From contig NZ_CP022112.1 of assembly GCF_000730165.1 (NCBI RefSeq), forward strand, positions 661,501-725,500: a stretch of DNA of 64,000 nucleotides, read 5' to 3'. The notes beneath the pieces were generated by a model. It saw nothing but the letters and a program-made list of their open reading frames with translations. It searched no databases and was not told the origin of the DNA. Within the stretch, counting starts at the first letter, position 1. Each line of letters opens with the position of its first letter. The position numbers and the translations under genes were made by a program. Of the stretch, positions 7,812-16,640 are shown one piece after another. This stretch comes from Nitrospirillum viridazoti CBAmc (GTDB taxonomy: Bacteria; Pseudomonadota; Alphaproteobacteria; Azospirillales; Azospirillaceae).

Positions 7812-9017
7812 TCACCAGTTCCAGAGTGTGCCGTCCGTCAAACGGGCCACCGGCAGGTAGGCGGGCTGGTAGGGGTACTTGGCGGCCTCCGCCTCATCGA
7901 TGTCGACGCCGTGGCCCGGTGCCTCGCCCGGGTGCATGTAACCCTGGTCGAAGCTGTAGGCATGGGGGAAGACGCTCTCGGTCACGTCTTCATGCACCAT
8001 GCGTTCCTGGATGCCGAAGTTGGGCACCCACAGGTCGAAGTGGAGGGCGGCGCCCATGCACACCGGCGACAGGTCGGTGGCGCCATGGCTGCCGGTGCGG
8101 ATCTGGTACAGCTCCGCCAAGTTGGCGATGCGGCGCAGGTGGGTGATGCCGCCCGCATGCACCACCGTGGTGCGGATGTAATCGATCAACTGGTTCTGGA
8201 TCAGATCCTTGGCATCCCAGATGGTGTTGAACACCTCACCCACCGCCAGGGGCGTCGTGGTGTGCTGGCGGATCAGGCGGAAGGATTCCTGGTTTTCCGC
8301 CGGGGTGGGGTCTTCCATCCAGAACAGGCGGTAGGGTTCCAGCGCCTTGCCCAGCCGTGCCGCCTCGATGGGGGTCAGGCGGTGGTGCACGTCGTGCAGC
8401 AGATGCAGGTCCCAGCCGAAACGGTCGCGGGCGGCGGCGAACAGGGTGGGGGCGAAATCCAGATAGGCCTCCGTGGACCAGGCCGATTCCGCCGGCAGGC
8501 CGCGTGTGGCCGGCTCGTAATTGATGCCTTTGGCCACGCCGTACACGCCCTTCAGGCCGGGTACGCCCGCCTGGATGCGGATGGCCTTGTAGCCCTGATC
8601 GACATAGTGCTGCACCTGGTTCATGGCGTCGTCGACGGTTTGGCCGTTGGCATGGGCGTAGACCATGACGCCGTTGCGGCTCTTGCCGCCCAGCAGCTGG
8701 TACAGCGGCAGGCCGGCCACCTTGGCCTTGATGTCCCATAGGGCGGTGTCCACCGCGGCGATGGCCGACATGGTGACGGGACCGCGGCGCCAATAGGCGC
8801 CCTTGTACAGGTACTGCCAGATGTCCTCGATATCGTGGGGATCACGGCCGATCAGGCAGGGGATGACATGGTCGGTCAGGTAGGACGCGACCGCCAGTTC
8901 ACGCCCGTTCAGGGTGGCGTCGCCGATGCCATAGACACCTTCGTCCGTGCGGATCTTCAGGGTGACGAAGTTCCGCGCCGGGCAGGTGACGATGACGTAG
9001 GCGTCCGTGATCTTCAT
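7812..9017 (-). CDS. manD: D-mannonate dehydratase (ManD, enolase superfamily)
   Basis: A 401-residue member of the mandelate racemase/enolase superfamily that dehydrates D-mannonate to 2-keto-3-deoxygluconate in glucuronate catabolism. Metal ligands stand at Asp209 (HDVHH), Glu235 (WMEDPTP) and Glu261 (AVGEVFN). Arg147 and Tyr159, with His211 in the HDVHH segment, match the catalytic residues known for Novosphingobium ManD (offset by at most one). This pattern argues for a true high-activity ManD rather than the weak RspA-like members. It is divergent from the GntR gene and upstream of the sugar-acid transporter gene. The rest of the glucuronate pathway (UxaC, UxuB, KdgK) is not in the window. 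Confidence 0.93.
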   Translation of the reverse strand: MKITDAYVIVTCPARNFVTLKIRTDEGVYGIGDATLNGRELAVASYLTDHVIPCLIGRDPHDIEDIWQYLYKGAYWRRGPVTMSAIAAVDTALWDIKAKVAGLPLYQLLGGKSRNGVMVYAHANGQTVDDAMNQVQHYVDQGYKAIRIQAGVPGLKGVYGVAKGINYEPATRGLPAESAWSTEAYLDFAPTLFAAARDRFGWDLHLLHDVHHRLTPIEAARLGKALEPYRLFWMEDPTPAENQESFRLIRQHTTTPLAVGEVFNTIWDAKDLIQNQLIDYIRTTVVHAGGITHLRRIANLAELYQIRTGSHGATDLSPVCMGAALHFDLWVPNFGIQERMVHEDVTESVFPHAYSFDQGYMHPGEAPGHGVDIDEAEAAKYPYQPAYLPVARLTDGTLWNW

Positions 9018-9100
9018 ACTTTCAGCTCCGAAGGCGGGTCCAGATGGGCGCGGGGCCGGCCAGGAACGGGCGGCGGATCCGGCGATGGTCTTCGATTAAG

Positions 9101-9131
9101 GCCCCCCAAGTCGCCATGAGGTCTTGGGGGC
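9101..9131 (-). other. Hairpin in the manD leader
   Basis: GCCCCCCAAG (9101-9110) pairs with CTTGGGGGC (9123-9131) with one bulged base. It lies about 85 bp before the manD start. No T-run follows on the minus strand, so it is not a typical terminator; it may stabilise or control the leader. Confidence 0.35.
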
Positions 9132-9181
9132 TGCGTTCTCTCCCTGCGCGAAGCGGCTCACGCCGTTCGTCGGTTACCATT

Positions 9182-9201
9182 CATGTATACTACCATACCA
9201 G
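9182..9201. promoter_or_regulatory. Putative GntR operator, manD-proximal copy
   Basis: The site CATGTATACTACCATACCAG is matched at 17 of 20 positions by the reverse complement of 9303-9322. The core ATACTACCATAC is identical and shows a GTAT-N6-ATAC dyad. FadR-subfamily GntR proteins bind short dyads like this, and the only regulator gene in this divergent region encodes such a protein. Confidence 0.55.
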
Positions 9202-9302
9202 TGCGGTCAACAGGGCACTGCGCGATCATCGGGAGGGGCAGCGCTGCCGTGTGAAACGCGCCCCTCCCACTCTTAGACCGACATCGTGGCCTTGTTTGTC
9301 GT

Positions 9303-9322
9303 CTAGTATGGTAGTATGTATG
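9303..9322. promoter_or_regulatory. Putative GntR operator, regulator-proximal copy
   Basis: This is the inverted copy of the manD-proximal site (reverse-strand core ATACTACCATAC). It lies about 120 bp from the other copy and 174 bp before the preferred GntR start, as expected for autoregulation or looping between the two sites. Confidence 0.55.
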
Positions 9323-9495
9323 GATTGTGAGAGCAACGGCGTTCGACAAAAACGCATTTTCTTGGGGCGAAGCCCTCTGGAAGACGCGAGCCGAATGTCG
9401 CAGGGTGGAAATGGGGATGGGCGGTGTGCCGTGAGGGTGCTCCATGCCGGGACCATTTCGGCCCGGGCCCGTGCGACTCTAATGGGGTGCATCTG

Positions 9496-10215
9496 GTGTT
9501 GGCGGAAAATGACCGTGTCGTCCTGAACCGTATCCAGGCGGACAGTGCGGAGCCTGTGGCCCGCCGTGTGTTCCGGGAACTGCGGGGCGCCATCGTCGCC
9601 ATGAAGTTCCGCCCCGGCCAAGCCATCTCCGAACAGGATATCGCCGACCAGCTGGGCGTCAGCCGCCAGCCGGTGCGTGAGGCCTTCATCAAGCTGAGCG
9701 AGGCGGGGCTGCTGTCCATCCGTCCGCAGCGCGGTTCCTTCATCGTCAAGATTTCCGTGCGCCAGGTGTTCGACGCCCGCTTCGTGCGCGAGGCGGTGGA
9801 ATTGGCGGTGGTGCGCCGCGCCGTGGCGGAGATGAAGGCGCGCGATATCGACCTGCTGCGCGACAACCTGCGCGCCCAGGCCAACGCCGCCGAAGACCGC
9901 GACCACGCCGGCTTCCTGGACCTGGACGAGCGCTTCCACCGTGACATCGCGCTGCATGTCGGCTGCGAATACGCCTGGCGGGTGGTTGAGGAAACCAAGG
10001 CGCAGATGGACCGCGTGCGCTATCTCAGCATGCCGGAGGCGACGCCGTTTTCCCTGCTGATCACGCAGCACCATGCCATCGTCGACGCCATCGCCGACCG
10101 CGACGCGGACAGGGCGGAGGCGGCGATGCGCCAGCACCTGCAGGAAATCCTGACCTCTCTTCCCCAGTTGGCCACCCGGTTCCCGGACCTGTTCGCCGAC
10201 GACGCGCCCTTATAA
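9496..10215 (+). CDS. GntR-family transcriptional regulator, FadR/UxuR-like (FCD domain)
   Basis: About 239 residues: an N-terminal winged helix (AISEQDIADQLGVSRQPVREAFIKLSEAGLLSIRPQRGSFI) followed by an all-helical FCD ligand domain. The FCD domain contains DLDERFHRDIALHVGC and LITQHHAIVDAIADRDADRAEAAMRQHL, whose Asp/His residues bind a metal in this family. GTG 9496 was chosen because GGGG lies 8 nt upstream; GTG 9487 or an in-frame start at 9424 is possible. It is divergent from manD, so it most likely senses a uronate or keto-deoxy acid intermediate and controls manD, the transporter gene and itself through the two repeats upstream. The role is inferred from context. Confidence 0.88.
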   Translation: MLAENDRVVLNRIQADSAEPVARRVFRELRGAIVAMKFRPGQAISEQDIADQLGVSRQPVREAFIKLSEAGLLSIRPQRGSFIVKISVRQVFDARFVREAVELAVVRRAVAEMKARDIDLLRDNLRAQANAAEDRDHAGFLDLDERFHRDIALHVGCEYAWRVVEETKAQMDRVRYLSMPEATPFSLLITQHHAIVDAIADRDADRAEAAMRQHLQEILTSLPQLATRFPDLFADDAPL

Positions 10216-10235
10216 CGATTTGGCTGTTTGGTAGG

Positions 10236-10260
10236 GCCGGCCCCGGCCGGCTTAAGGTTT
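10236..10260 (+). terminator. Possible terminator after the GntR gene
   Basis: GCCGGCC-CC-GGCCGGC inverted repeat (10236-10251) followed by TTAAGGTTTT. The loop is tight and the T-run short, so this is a weak call. It would separate the GntR transcript from the LacI-operator promoter that follows. Confidence 0.4.
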
Positions 10261-10264
10261 TGTG

Positions 10265-10286
10265 GCCATGGTAACGGTACCATGGC
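10265..10286. promoter_or_regulatory. LacI-family operator upstream of the xylan-hydrolase operon
   Basis: Palindrome GCCATGGTA-ACGG-TACCATGGC with 9-bp perfect half-sites. The inner ATGGTA-N4-TACCAT matches the site at 6223-6242. It lies 68 bp before the GH3 start codon, a typical repressor position. Confidence 0.72.
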
Positions 10287-10353
10287 GCCCTGACAGGGCG
10301 GGGTGTCCGGGGTCCCGGATGCCTTGAAAGAATAACGATAGGGAGAAGCCAGC

Positions 10354-12744
10354 GTGCGTATACGCCATGACTCCATCCATCATCGGATCGGCCATCGGAT
10401 CGGCCGCCGCCTGATCCTGGTCGGCGTCGCCGCCGTGGCCATCAGTGCTGCTGCCCATGCGGCCGACAAGCCCGCGATCTACAGGGACGCGAGCGCGCCG
10501 GTGGCTGCCCGGGTCGACGACCTGCTGGCGCGCATGACGCTGGATGAGAAGGTGGCCCAATTGATCGCCGTGTGGGATCACAAGCCCGCCATCTTCGACG
10601 CGGGCATGAACTTCGACCCGGCCAAGGCCAGCGGCGTCTACCCCAACGGCCTGGGCCAGTTCACGCGTCCCAATGACGAAAAGGGCTCCGGCTCCCTGCG
10701 GACCCAGCATTGGCGCGACACAAGGGGCACGGTCGCCATGGTGAATGCCGTCCAGCATTGGGCGGTAGAGAAGACGCGGCTGGGCATCCCCGTGCTGTTC
10801 CATGAGGAAGGCCTGCACGGCTACCCCGCCATCGGCCCAACCAGCTTCCCCCAGGCCATCGCCCAGGCCAGCAGCTGGGACCCGGACCTGATCCGCGAGG
10901 TCGACAGCGTCGTCGCCCGCGAGATCCGCGTGCGCGGCGTCAGCCTGGTGCTGTCGCCCGTGGTGGACGTGGCGCGCGACCCGCGCTGGGGGCGCATCGA
11001 GGAGACCTTCGGCGAGGATCCCTACCTGGCGGGGGAGATGGGCGTGGCCGCCGTCCAGGGACTGCAGGGCGACAGCCTGCCCCTTGCCGACGGCAAGGTC
11101 TTCGCCACGCTGAAGCACCTGACCGGCCACGGCCAGCCGGAAAGCGGCACCAACGTCGGCCCGGCCTCGGTCGGAGAGCGCACGCTGCGGGAGATGTTCT
11201 TCCCCCCGTTCGAGCAGGTCATCCACCGCACCAACGTGCGCGCGGTCATGGCCTCCTATAATGAGATCGACGGCGTGCCCAGCCACGTGAACACGTGGCT
11301 GCTGCACGACATCCTGCGCGGGGAATGGGGCTATAAGGGTTCCATCATCAGCGACTATTCCGCCATCGACCAGTTGGTCAGCATCCATCACGTGGTGCCG
11401 GACCTGCCGTCGGCCGCCATCCGCGCCATCCAGGCCGGGGTGGACGCCGACCTGCCGGACGGCGAGTCCTATGCCAGCCTGGCCGATAGCGTGCGCGCTG
11501 GAAAGATCAAGGAAGAGGTGATCGACCGCGCCGTCCGCCGCATCCTGGAACTGAAGTTCCAGGCCGGCCTGTTCGAACACCCCTATGCCGACGCGGACAA
11601 GGCCGAGGCCCTGACGGCGAACGGCGAGGCGCGAGCCGTGGCGCTGAAGGCGGCGCAAAAGTCGGTGGTGCTGCTGAAGAACGACGGCGTGCTGCCGCTG
11701 GACATGGCCAAGGTGAAGACCCTGGCCGTCATCGGCCCCAACGCCGCCAAGGCGCACCTGGGCGGCTACTCCGGAGAGCCCAAGCAGACCGTCAGCATCC
11801 TGGATGGCATCAGGGCCAAGGTGGGCTCACGCGTGAAGGTGACCTATGCCGAGGGCGTGCGCATCACCAAGGATGACGACTGGTACGGCGACACCGTCGA
11901 GCTGGCCGATCCGGCGGAAAACGCCCGGCTGATCCAGCAGGCCGTCGCCGTGGCCAAAACCGCCGATCATATCGTGCTGGTCATCGGCGACAATGAACAG
12001 ACCAGCCGCGAGGGCTGGGCCAACAACCATTTGGGCGACCGCGACAGCCTGGACCTGGTGGGGCAGCAGAGCGATCTGGCCAAGGCGCTGTTCGCGCTGG
12101 GCAAGCCGGTGGTCGTAGTGCTGCAGAATGGCCGACCGCTGTCGGTGGTGGATGTGGCCGCCAAGTCCAACGCCCTGGTGGAAGGCTGGTACCTGGGGCA
12201 GGAGGGGGGCACCGCCATGGCCGACGTGCTGTTCGGCGATGTGAACCCGGGCGGCAAGCTGCCGGTGACCGTCCCGCGCTCCGTCGGGCAACTGCCCATG
12301 TTCTACAACAAGAAGCCCAGCGCCCGGCGCGGCTATCTGTTCGACACTACCGACCCGCTGTTTCCCTTCGGCTACGGCCTCAGCTACACGGCCTTCGACG
12401 TGGGCGCCCCCCGGCTGTCCACGCCCACCATCGCCAAGGATGGCGCCGTGACCGTGTCGGTGGACGTGAGGAACACCGGCAAGCGGGCGGGGGATGAGGT
12501 GGTGCAGCTGTACCTGCACCAGCAGGTCGCCTCCGTTACCCGGCCGGTGAAGGAACTGAAGGGCTTTCAGCGCATCACGCTGGCGCCGGGCGAGAGCCGC
12601 ACGGTGACCTTCACCGTCGACGGCAAGGCATTGGCCCTATGGAACCAGGACATGAAGCGGGTCGTCGAGCCCGGCGCCTTCGACATCATGGTCGGCGACA
12701 ATTCCGTCGACCTGAAGACCGCCGTCCTGACGGTCACGGAGTGA
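10354..12744 (+). CDS. Glycoside hydrolase family 3 (beta-xylosidase/beta-glucosidase)
   Basis: Exported 796-residue GH3 enzyme, starting at GTG 10354 behind GGGAGAAG. The signal peptide ends near AAAHA (about 30). The N-terminal (beta/alpha) domain carries LSPVVDVARDPRWGRIEETFGEDPYL and KHLTGHG. The catalytic nucleophile is Asp334 in IISDYSAIDQL. The C-terminal sandwich (VVLLKNDGVLPL; GDNEQTSREGW) and a final fibronectin III-like domain (GDEVVQLYLHQQVASVTRPVKELKGFQRI) complete the usual order. The SDY-A-I motif and the GH115 partner favour xylosidase over glucosidase activity. It is the first gene of a four-gene operon of exported proteins, 5 bp before the GH115 gene. Confidence 0.93.
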   Translation: MRIRHDSIHHRIGHRIGRRLILVGVAAVAISAAAHAADKPAIYRDASAPVAARVDDLLARMTLDEKVAQLIAVWDHKPAIFDAGMNFDPAKASGVYPNGLGQFTRPNDEKGSGSLRTQHWRDTRGTVAMVNAVQHWAVEKTRLGIPVLFHEEGLHGYPAIGPTSFPQAIAQASSWDPDLIREVDSVVAREIRVRGVSLVLSPVVDVARDPRWGRIEETFGEDPYLAGEMGVAAVQGLQGDSLPLADGKVFATLKHLTGHGQPESGTNVGPASVGERTLREMFFPPFEQVIHRTNVRAVMASYNEIDGVPSHVNTWLLHDILRGEWGYKGSIISDYSAIDQLVSIHHVVPDLPSAAIRAIQAGVDADLPDGESYASLADSVRAGKIKEEVIDRAVRRILELKFQAGLFEHPYADADKAEALTANGEARAVALKAAQKSVVLLKNDGVLPLDMAKVKTLAVIGPNAAKAHLGGYSGEPKQTVSILDGIRAKVGSRVKVTYAEGVRITKDDDWYGDTVELADPAENARLIQQAVAVAKTADHIVLVIGDNEQTSREGWANNHLGDRDSLDLVGQQSDLAKALFALGKPVVVVLQNGRPLSVVDVAAKSNALVEGWYLGQEGGTAMADVLFGDVNPGGKLPVTVPRSVGQLPMFYNKKPSARRGYLFDTTDPLFPFGYGLSYTAFDVGAPRLSTPTIAKDGAVTVSVDVRNTGKRAGDEVVQLYLHQQVASVTRPVKELKGFQRITLAPGESRTVTFTVDGKALALWNQDMKRVVEPGAFDIMVGDNSVDLKTAVLTVTE

Positions 12745-12749
12745 GGACC

Positions 12750-15635
12750 ATGAAGCGTTTCATCCGTTCCCTTCTGCTGGCCACCGCCACGGTCGCGCTG
12801 GCCCCCCAGGCTTGGGCCCTGGGCCAGCCCCGGTATGTTGAGGCGCAGGCTACGCCCGGCGGCTTCGCCATCGTACAGGGCGGTGTCGCCGCCCGCCTAC
12901 ATGTCGACGCCCAGGACTATGCCGGCGTGCAGCGCGCCGCGCGGGACTTGGCGGCCGACATCGGCAAGGTCACCGGCGTCACGCCCGTGCTCGGCCAGGA
13001 CACGGATCTGGGCGCGCTGCCCATTCTGGTAGGCACCCTGGGCCACAGTCCGACCATCGACAAGCTGGCGGCGGAGGGCAAGATCGACGCCGGCGTCCTC
13101 AAGGGCAAATGGGAGGCGTTCCGCATCCAGGTGGTGGCTAACCCGGCACCCGGCATCGCCAGCGCCCTGGTCATCGCCGGCAGCGACAAGCGCGGCACCA
13201 TCTACGGCCTGTACGACGTTTCGGAACAGATCGGCGTGTCGCCCTGGGCATGGTGGGCGGATGTGCCGGTGCGGCACCGCGACAGCCTTTATGTGAAGGC
13301 TGGCACCTATGGCGAGGATCCGGCACCGGTCAAGTATCGCGGCATCTTCCTGAATGACGAGGCGCCGGCCCTGACCGGCTGGGCCAGGGAGAAGTTCGGC
13401 GGCCTGAACCACCAGTTCTACGAACATGTGTTCGAGCTGATCCTGCGGCTGAAGGGCAACTACCTGTGGCCCGCCATGTGGGGCAACGCCTTCAATGAGG
13501 ATGATCCGCTGAACCCCAAGATCGCCGACGAGTACGGCGTGGTCATGGGCAATTCCCATCATGAACCCATGCTGCGGTCGCAGCAGGAATGGAAGCGCCA
13601 TGGCAGCGGCCCCTGGGACTATGCACAGAACGGCGGGGTGCTGCGCCAGTTCTGGTCAGAGGGTGTCCGCCGCAACAAGGACTTTGAGAGCATCGTCACC
13701 ATCGGCATGCGCGGCGATGGTGACATGCCCATGACCGGCGACGCGGCGGCGGCCAACACGGCGCTGCTGGAAAAGATCGTGGCCGATCAGCGCCAAATCC
13801 TGGCCAAGGAGGTCAACCCCGACGTCACCCAGATCCCGCAGATCTGGGCGCTCTATAAGGAAGTGCAGGAGTATTACGAGAAGGGCATGCGTGTGCCCGA
13901 CGACGTGACCTTGCTGTGGTGCGACGACAACTGGGGCGACGTCCGCCGCCTGCCCACGGCGGAGGAGCGCAAGCGCTCCGGCGGGGCCGGCATGTACTAC
14001 CACTTCGATTATGTCGGTGATCCCCGGAACTACAAGTGGATCAACACCAACTCTATTCCCAAGGTCTGGGAACAGATGAACCTGACCCTGGAATACGGCG
14101 CGGATCGGGTGTGGATCGTGAACGTGGGCGACCTGAAGCCCATGGAATTGCCCATCGAGTTCTTCCTGGATTACGCCAGGGACCCAAAGCGCTGGCCCAA
14201 GGAGAAACTGCCGGAGTTCATGGCCGCCTGGGCCGAGCGCGAATTCGGATCCGAGCACGCCGCCGACATCGCGACCCTGGTGACCCGCTACGGCATGTTG
14301 GTCAGCCGCCGCAAGCCGGAGCTGCTGGACGCCAACACCTTCAGCCTGACCGATTACCGCGAGGCCGAGCGGGTGGTGGCCGACTACCGGGACCTTGTGG
14401 CGAAGGCGGAAGCCATCCAACAGGCCCTGCCGGCCGACGCCCGCGATGCCTTCTTCCAGCTGGTGCTGCATCCGGCCAAGGCGGCGGCGCAGGTGACGGA
14501 GCTGTACGTCGCCGTCGGCCGCAACCGCCTGTATGCCGACCAGGGGCGCGCGTCGGCGAACGCCGAAGCCGCCAAGGCGCGGGCCCTGTTCCAGGCCGAT
14601 GCCGACCTGACGAAGCAGTATCACGCGCTGAACGGCGGGAAGTGGGACCACATGATGGACCAGACCCACATCGGCTACGCCTCCTGGCGGGAACCGCTTG
14701 TCAACATCATGCCGGAGACGCGGGAGCTGGCCCTGCCGGCCGAGGCGAAGCTGGGCGTGGCGGTGGAGGGGAGCCGGCAGGCCTGGCCCGCCCTGGACGG
14801 TAAGCCCGTCAAGGACGCCGCCGTTCTGCCGGACCTGGATGTGGCCAATAAACCAAGCCGTTACATCGATGTCTTCAACCGGGGATCGAAGCCCTTCGCC
14901 TACACCGCCAAGGCCAGCGCGCCCTGGATCATCCTCAGCCAGGCCAAGGGCACGGTGACGCAGGAGACCCGCCTGCAGGTGGCGGTGGACTGGGCCAAGG
15001 CGCCGGCCGGGGTCAGCACCGGCAGCGTCACCATCACGGGGGCCGGGGGCAGCGTCACCGTGCATCTGCGGGCCGTGAACACTCCCGTTCCGGCGGATGG
15101 CCAGCCGGCCTTCATCGCCGCCGACGGTTATGTGTCGATGGAGGCGGAGCACTATACCGCCAAGGCCGATGCCGGCGGGGCCGCCTGGCAGAAGATTCCG
15201 GACTATGGCCGCACCCTGTCGGGCCTGGCGCCTTTCCCGGTGACCTCGGCCAGCTTCGCGGCCGGGCAGGGGCCGCGTCTGGACTACCGCGTGTACCTGC
15301 CGGCGGCGGGCCCGCTGACGGTGCAGGCCATCGTCGGCCCCACCCTGAACTTCGTGCCCGGGCGCGGCCTGCGCTATGCCGTCGCCATCGATGACGAGGC
15401 GCCGCAGGTGGTGGACATCCTGGCATTGAATGGGGTCGCCGACTGGTCCAAGTCGGTTGAGGATAACGCGCGCAAGCCCACCAGCCACCACACCGTGGCC
15501 AGTGCCGGCTACCATACCCTCCACATCTGGATGGTGGATCCGGCGGTGGTGCTGACCAAGCTGGTGGTGGATCTGGGTGGGGTGAAGCCCAGCTACCTGG
15601 GCCCGCCGGAAAGCGCCCGCTTGGCCGCGCGATAA
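12750..15635 (+). CDS. Glycoside hydrolase family 115 (xylan alpha-glucuronidase)
   Basis: Exported 961-residue GH115 enzyme that removes (4-O-methyl-)D-glucuronic acid from internal and terminal xylose units of glucuronoxylan. ATG 12750 follows GTGAGGACC, 5 bp after the GH3 stop; a longer frame upstream overlaps GH3 and is not used. After the signal peptide (to about AWA) comes an N-terminal hexosaminidase-like domain. The barrel follows, with KYRGIFLNDEAPALTGWAREKFG, HVFELILRLKGNYLWPAMWGNAFNEDDP and VVMGNSHHEPMLRSQQEW, all hallmarks of the family. A C-terminal beta-sandwich (VSMEAEHYTAKADAGGAAW) is also typical. Released glucuronate links this gene to the transporter and ManD at 6393-9017. 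Confidence 0.94.
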   Translation: MKRFIRSLLLATATVALAPQAWALGQPRYVEAQATPGGFAIVQGGVAARLHVDAQDYAGVQRAARDLAADIGKVTGVTPVLGQDTDLGALPILVGTLGHSPTIDKLAAEGKIDAGVLKGKWEAFRIQVVANPAPGIASALVIAGSDKRGTIYGLYDVSEQIGVSPWAWWADVPVRHRDSLYVKAGTYGEDPAPVKYRGIFLNDEAPALTGWAREKFGGLNHQFYEHVFELILRLKGNYLWPAMWGNAFNEDDPLNPKIADEYGVVMGNSHHEPMLRSQQEWKRHGSGPWDYAQNGGVLRQFWSEGVRRNKDFESIVTIGMRGDGDMPMTGDAAAANTALLEKIVADQRQILAKEVNPDVTQIPQIWALYKEVQEYYEKGMRVPDDVTLLWCDDNWGDVRRLPTAEERKRSGGAGMYYHFDYVGDPRNYKWINTNSIPKVWEQMNLTLEYGADRVWIVNVGDLKPMELPIEFFLDYARDPKRWPKEKLPEFMAAWAEREFGSEHAADIATLVTRYGMLVSRRKPELLDANTFSLTDYREAERVVADYRDLVAKAEAIQQALPADARDAFFQLVLHPAKAAAQVTELYVAVGRNRLYADQGRASANAEAAKARALFQADADLTKQYHALNGGKWDHMMDQTHIGYASWREPLVNIMPETRELALPAEAKLGVAVEGSRQAWPALDGKPVKDAAVLPDLDVANKPSRYIDVFNRGSKPFAYTAKASAPWIILSQAKGTVTQETRLQVAVDWAKAPAGVSTGSVTITGAGGSVTVHLRAVNTPVPADGQPAFIAADGYVSMEAEHYTAKADAGGAAWQKIPDYGRTLSGLAPFPVTSASFAAGQGPRLDYRVYLPAAGPLTVQAIVGPTLNFVPGRGLRYAVAIDDEAPQVVDILALNGVADWSKSVEDNARKPTSHHTVASAGYHTLHIWMVDPAVVLTKLVVDLGGVKPSYLGPPESARLAAR

Positions 15636-15659
15636 GAAGAGGGTGGGGAAGGAAACGTC

Positions 15660-16616
15660 ATGCGCCTGAAACGACTGTTGGCCCTGGCTGCCGGCCTGAT
15701 GCTGACCGCGGCCCCTGTGCTGGCGCAGCAGGCGCCCCCGCAGGCCGCCCAGATGCAAGTGGCCCTGACCATGGACGACCTGCCGGTGCACGGCCCCCTG
15801 CCACCCGGCCTGACCCGGGCGGAGGTGGCGCACCGCGTGCTGGCGGCCTTCAAGGGTGCCGGCGTGGCGGAGGTCTACGGCTTCGTCAACGCCAAGGGCC
15901 TGGCGGACGAGGGCGACGATGCCGCCCAGGTGCTGGCCCTGTGGCGCCAGGCCGGTTACCCGCTGGGCAACCATGTCTACGCCCATGACGACCTGCATGG
16001 TCACGACGTGGCCGCCTTCACCGCCGCCGTCACGGCGGATGAAGCGGCGCTCAAGCAGTACATGGATCCAGGAAGTGGAAAGAACACCGATTGGCACTGG
16101 CTGCGCTTCCCCTACCTCCACATCGGCGAGACGCCGGAAAAGCGGCGGGAGGTCGCGGCCTTCCTCAAGGACCATGGCTATCGCGTGGCCGAGGTGACCC
16201 TCAGCTTCAACGACTACATCTACAACGCGCCCTATGCCCGCTGCATGGCCAAGGGTGATCAGGCGGCGGTGGCGCAGTTGCGCAAAAGCTACCTGGACCG
16301 GGCGGCGGAATCGCTGACCATCGGGCGCCAGCAGGCCCAGGCCTTGTACGGCCGCGACGCGCCCCACGTCATGCTGCTGCATATCGGCGGGTTCGAGACG
16401 GTGATGCTGCCGGAACTGCTGTCGCTGATGAAGGCCAAGGGCGTGGCCTTCGTGCCGCTGGCCAAGGCGGAGGCGGACCCCATCTATGCCACCAACCCCG
16501 GCACGCCATCCAATGGCACGGGCAGCCTGCTGGACCGGGAAATGGCGGCCCGCACCCTGCCGCAGCCGGCGCACAGCGCCGACCCGTCCACCTGGCTGGA
16601 CGGCCTGTGCCGCTGA
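15660..16616 (+). CDS. Polysaccharide deacetylase (CE4/NodB-like), exported
   Basis: A 318-residue protein with a signal peptide (to about VLAQ, 21) and a NodB-homology fold. Motif 1 is ALTMDDLP (about 37-44, the metal/base aspartates), motif 2 is NHVYAHDDLHGHD (HxxxH) and motif 3 is LRFPYLH. A late histidine motif MLLHIGGFETVML follows. CE4 enzymes remove N- or O-acetyl groups from polysaccharides. In an operon with GH3, GH115 and an SGNH esterase it would deacetylate acetyl-glucuronoxylan or its fragments in the periplasm. It lies 24 bp after the GH115 gene with a clear GGGGAAGGAAAC ribosome site. Peptidoglycan deacetylation is the alternative, but the context argues against it. Confidence 0.85.
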   Translation: MRLKRLLALAAGLMLTAAPVLAQQAPPQAAQMQVALTMDDLPVHGPLPPGLTRAEVAHRVLAAFKGAGVAEVYGFVNAKGLADEGDDAAQVLALWRQAGYPLGNHVYAHDDLHGHDVAAFTAAVTADEAALKQYMDPGSGKNTDWHWLRFPYLHIGETPEKRREVAAFLKDHGYRVAEVTLSFNDYIYNAPYARCMAKGDQAAVAQLRKSYLDRAAESLTIGRQQAQALYGRDAPHVMLLHIGGFETVMLPELLSLMKAKGVAFVPLAKAEADPIYATNPGTPSNGTGSLLDREMAARTLPQPAHSADPSTWLDGLCR

Positions 16617-16640
16617 CCCTCTAGATTCAGGAAATGCCTC

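Larger units (their letters stand above)
9018..9495. promoter_or_regulatory. Divergent regulatory region manD / GntR
   Basis: A 480-bp gap between the two divergent genes. It contains a hairpin in the manD leader (9101-9131) and two near-identical inverted sites (9182-9201 and 9303-9322) that probably bind the GntR protein. Longer reading frames here are shadows without coding character. A GntR start upstream of 9496 (in frame back to 9424) cannot be excluded. Confidence 0.55.

Noticed and set aside
13656-16574. 972-residue open frame on the minus strand
   Set aside because: It is antisense to the GH115 and deacetylase genes, which have clear motifs, signal peptides and ribosome sites. The antisense translation is rich in Gly, Arg, His and Gln without domains, as expected for a GC-rich shadow frame.
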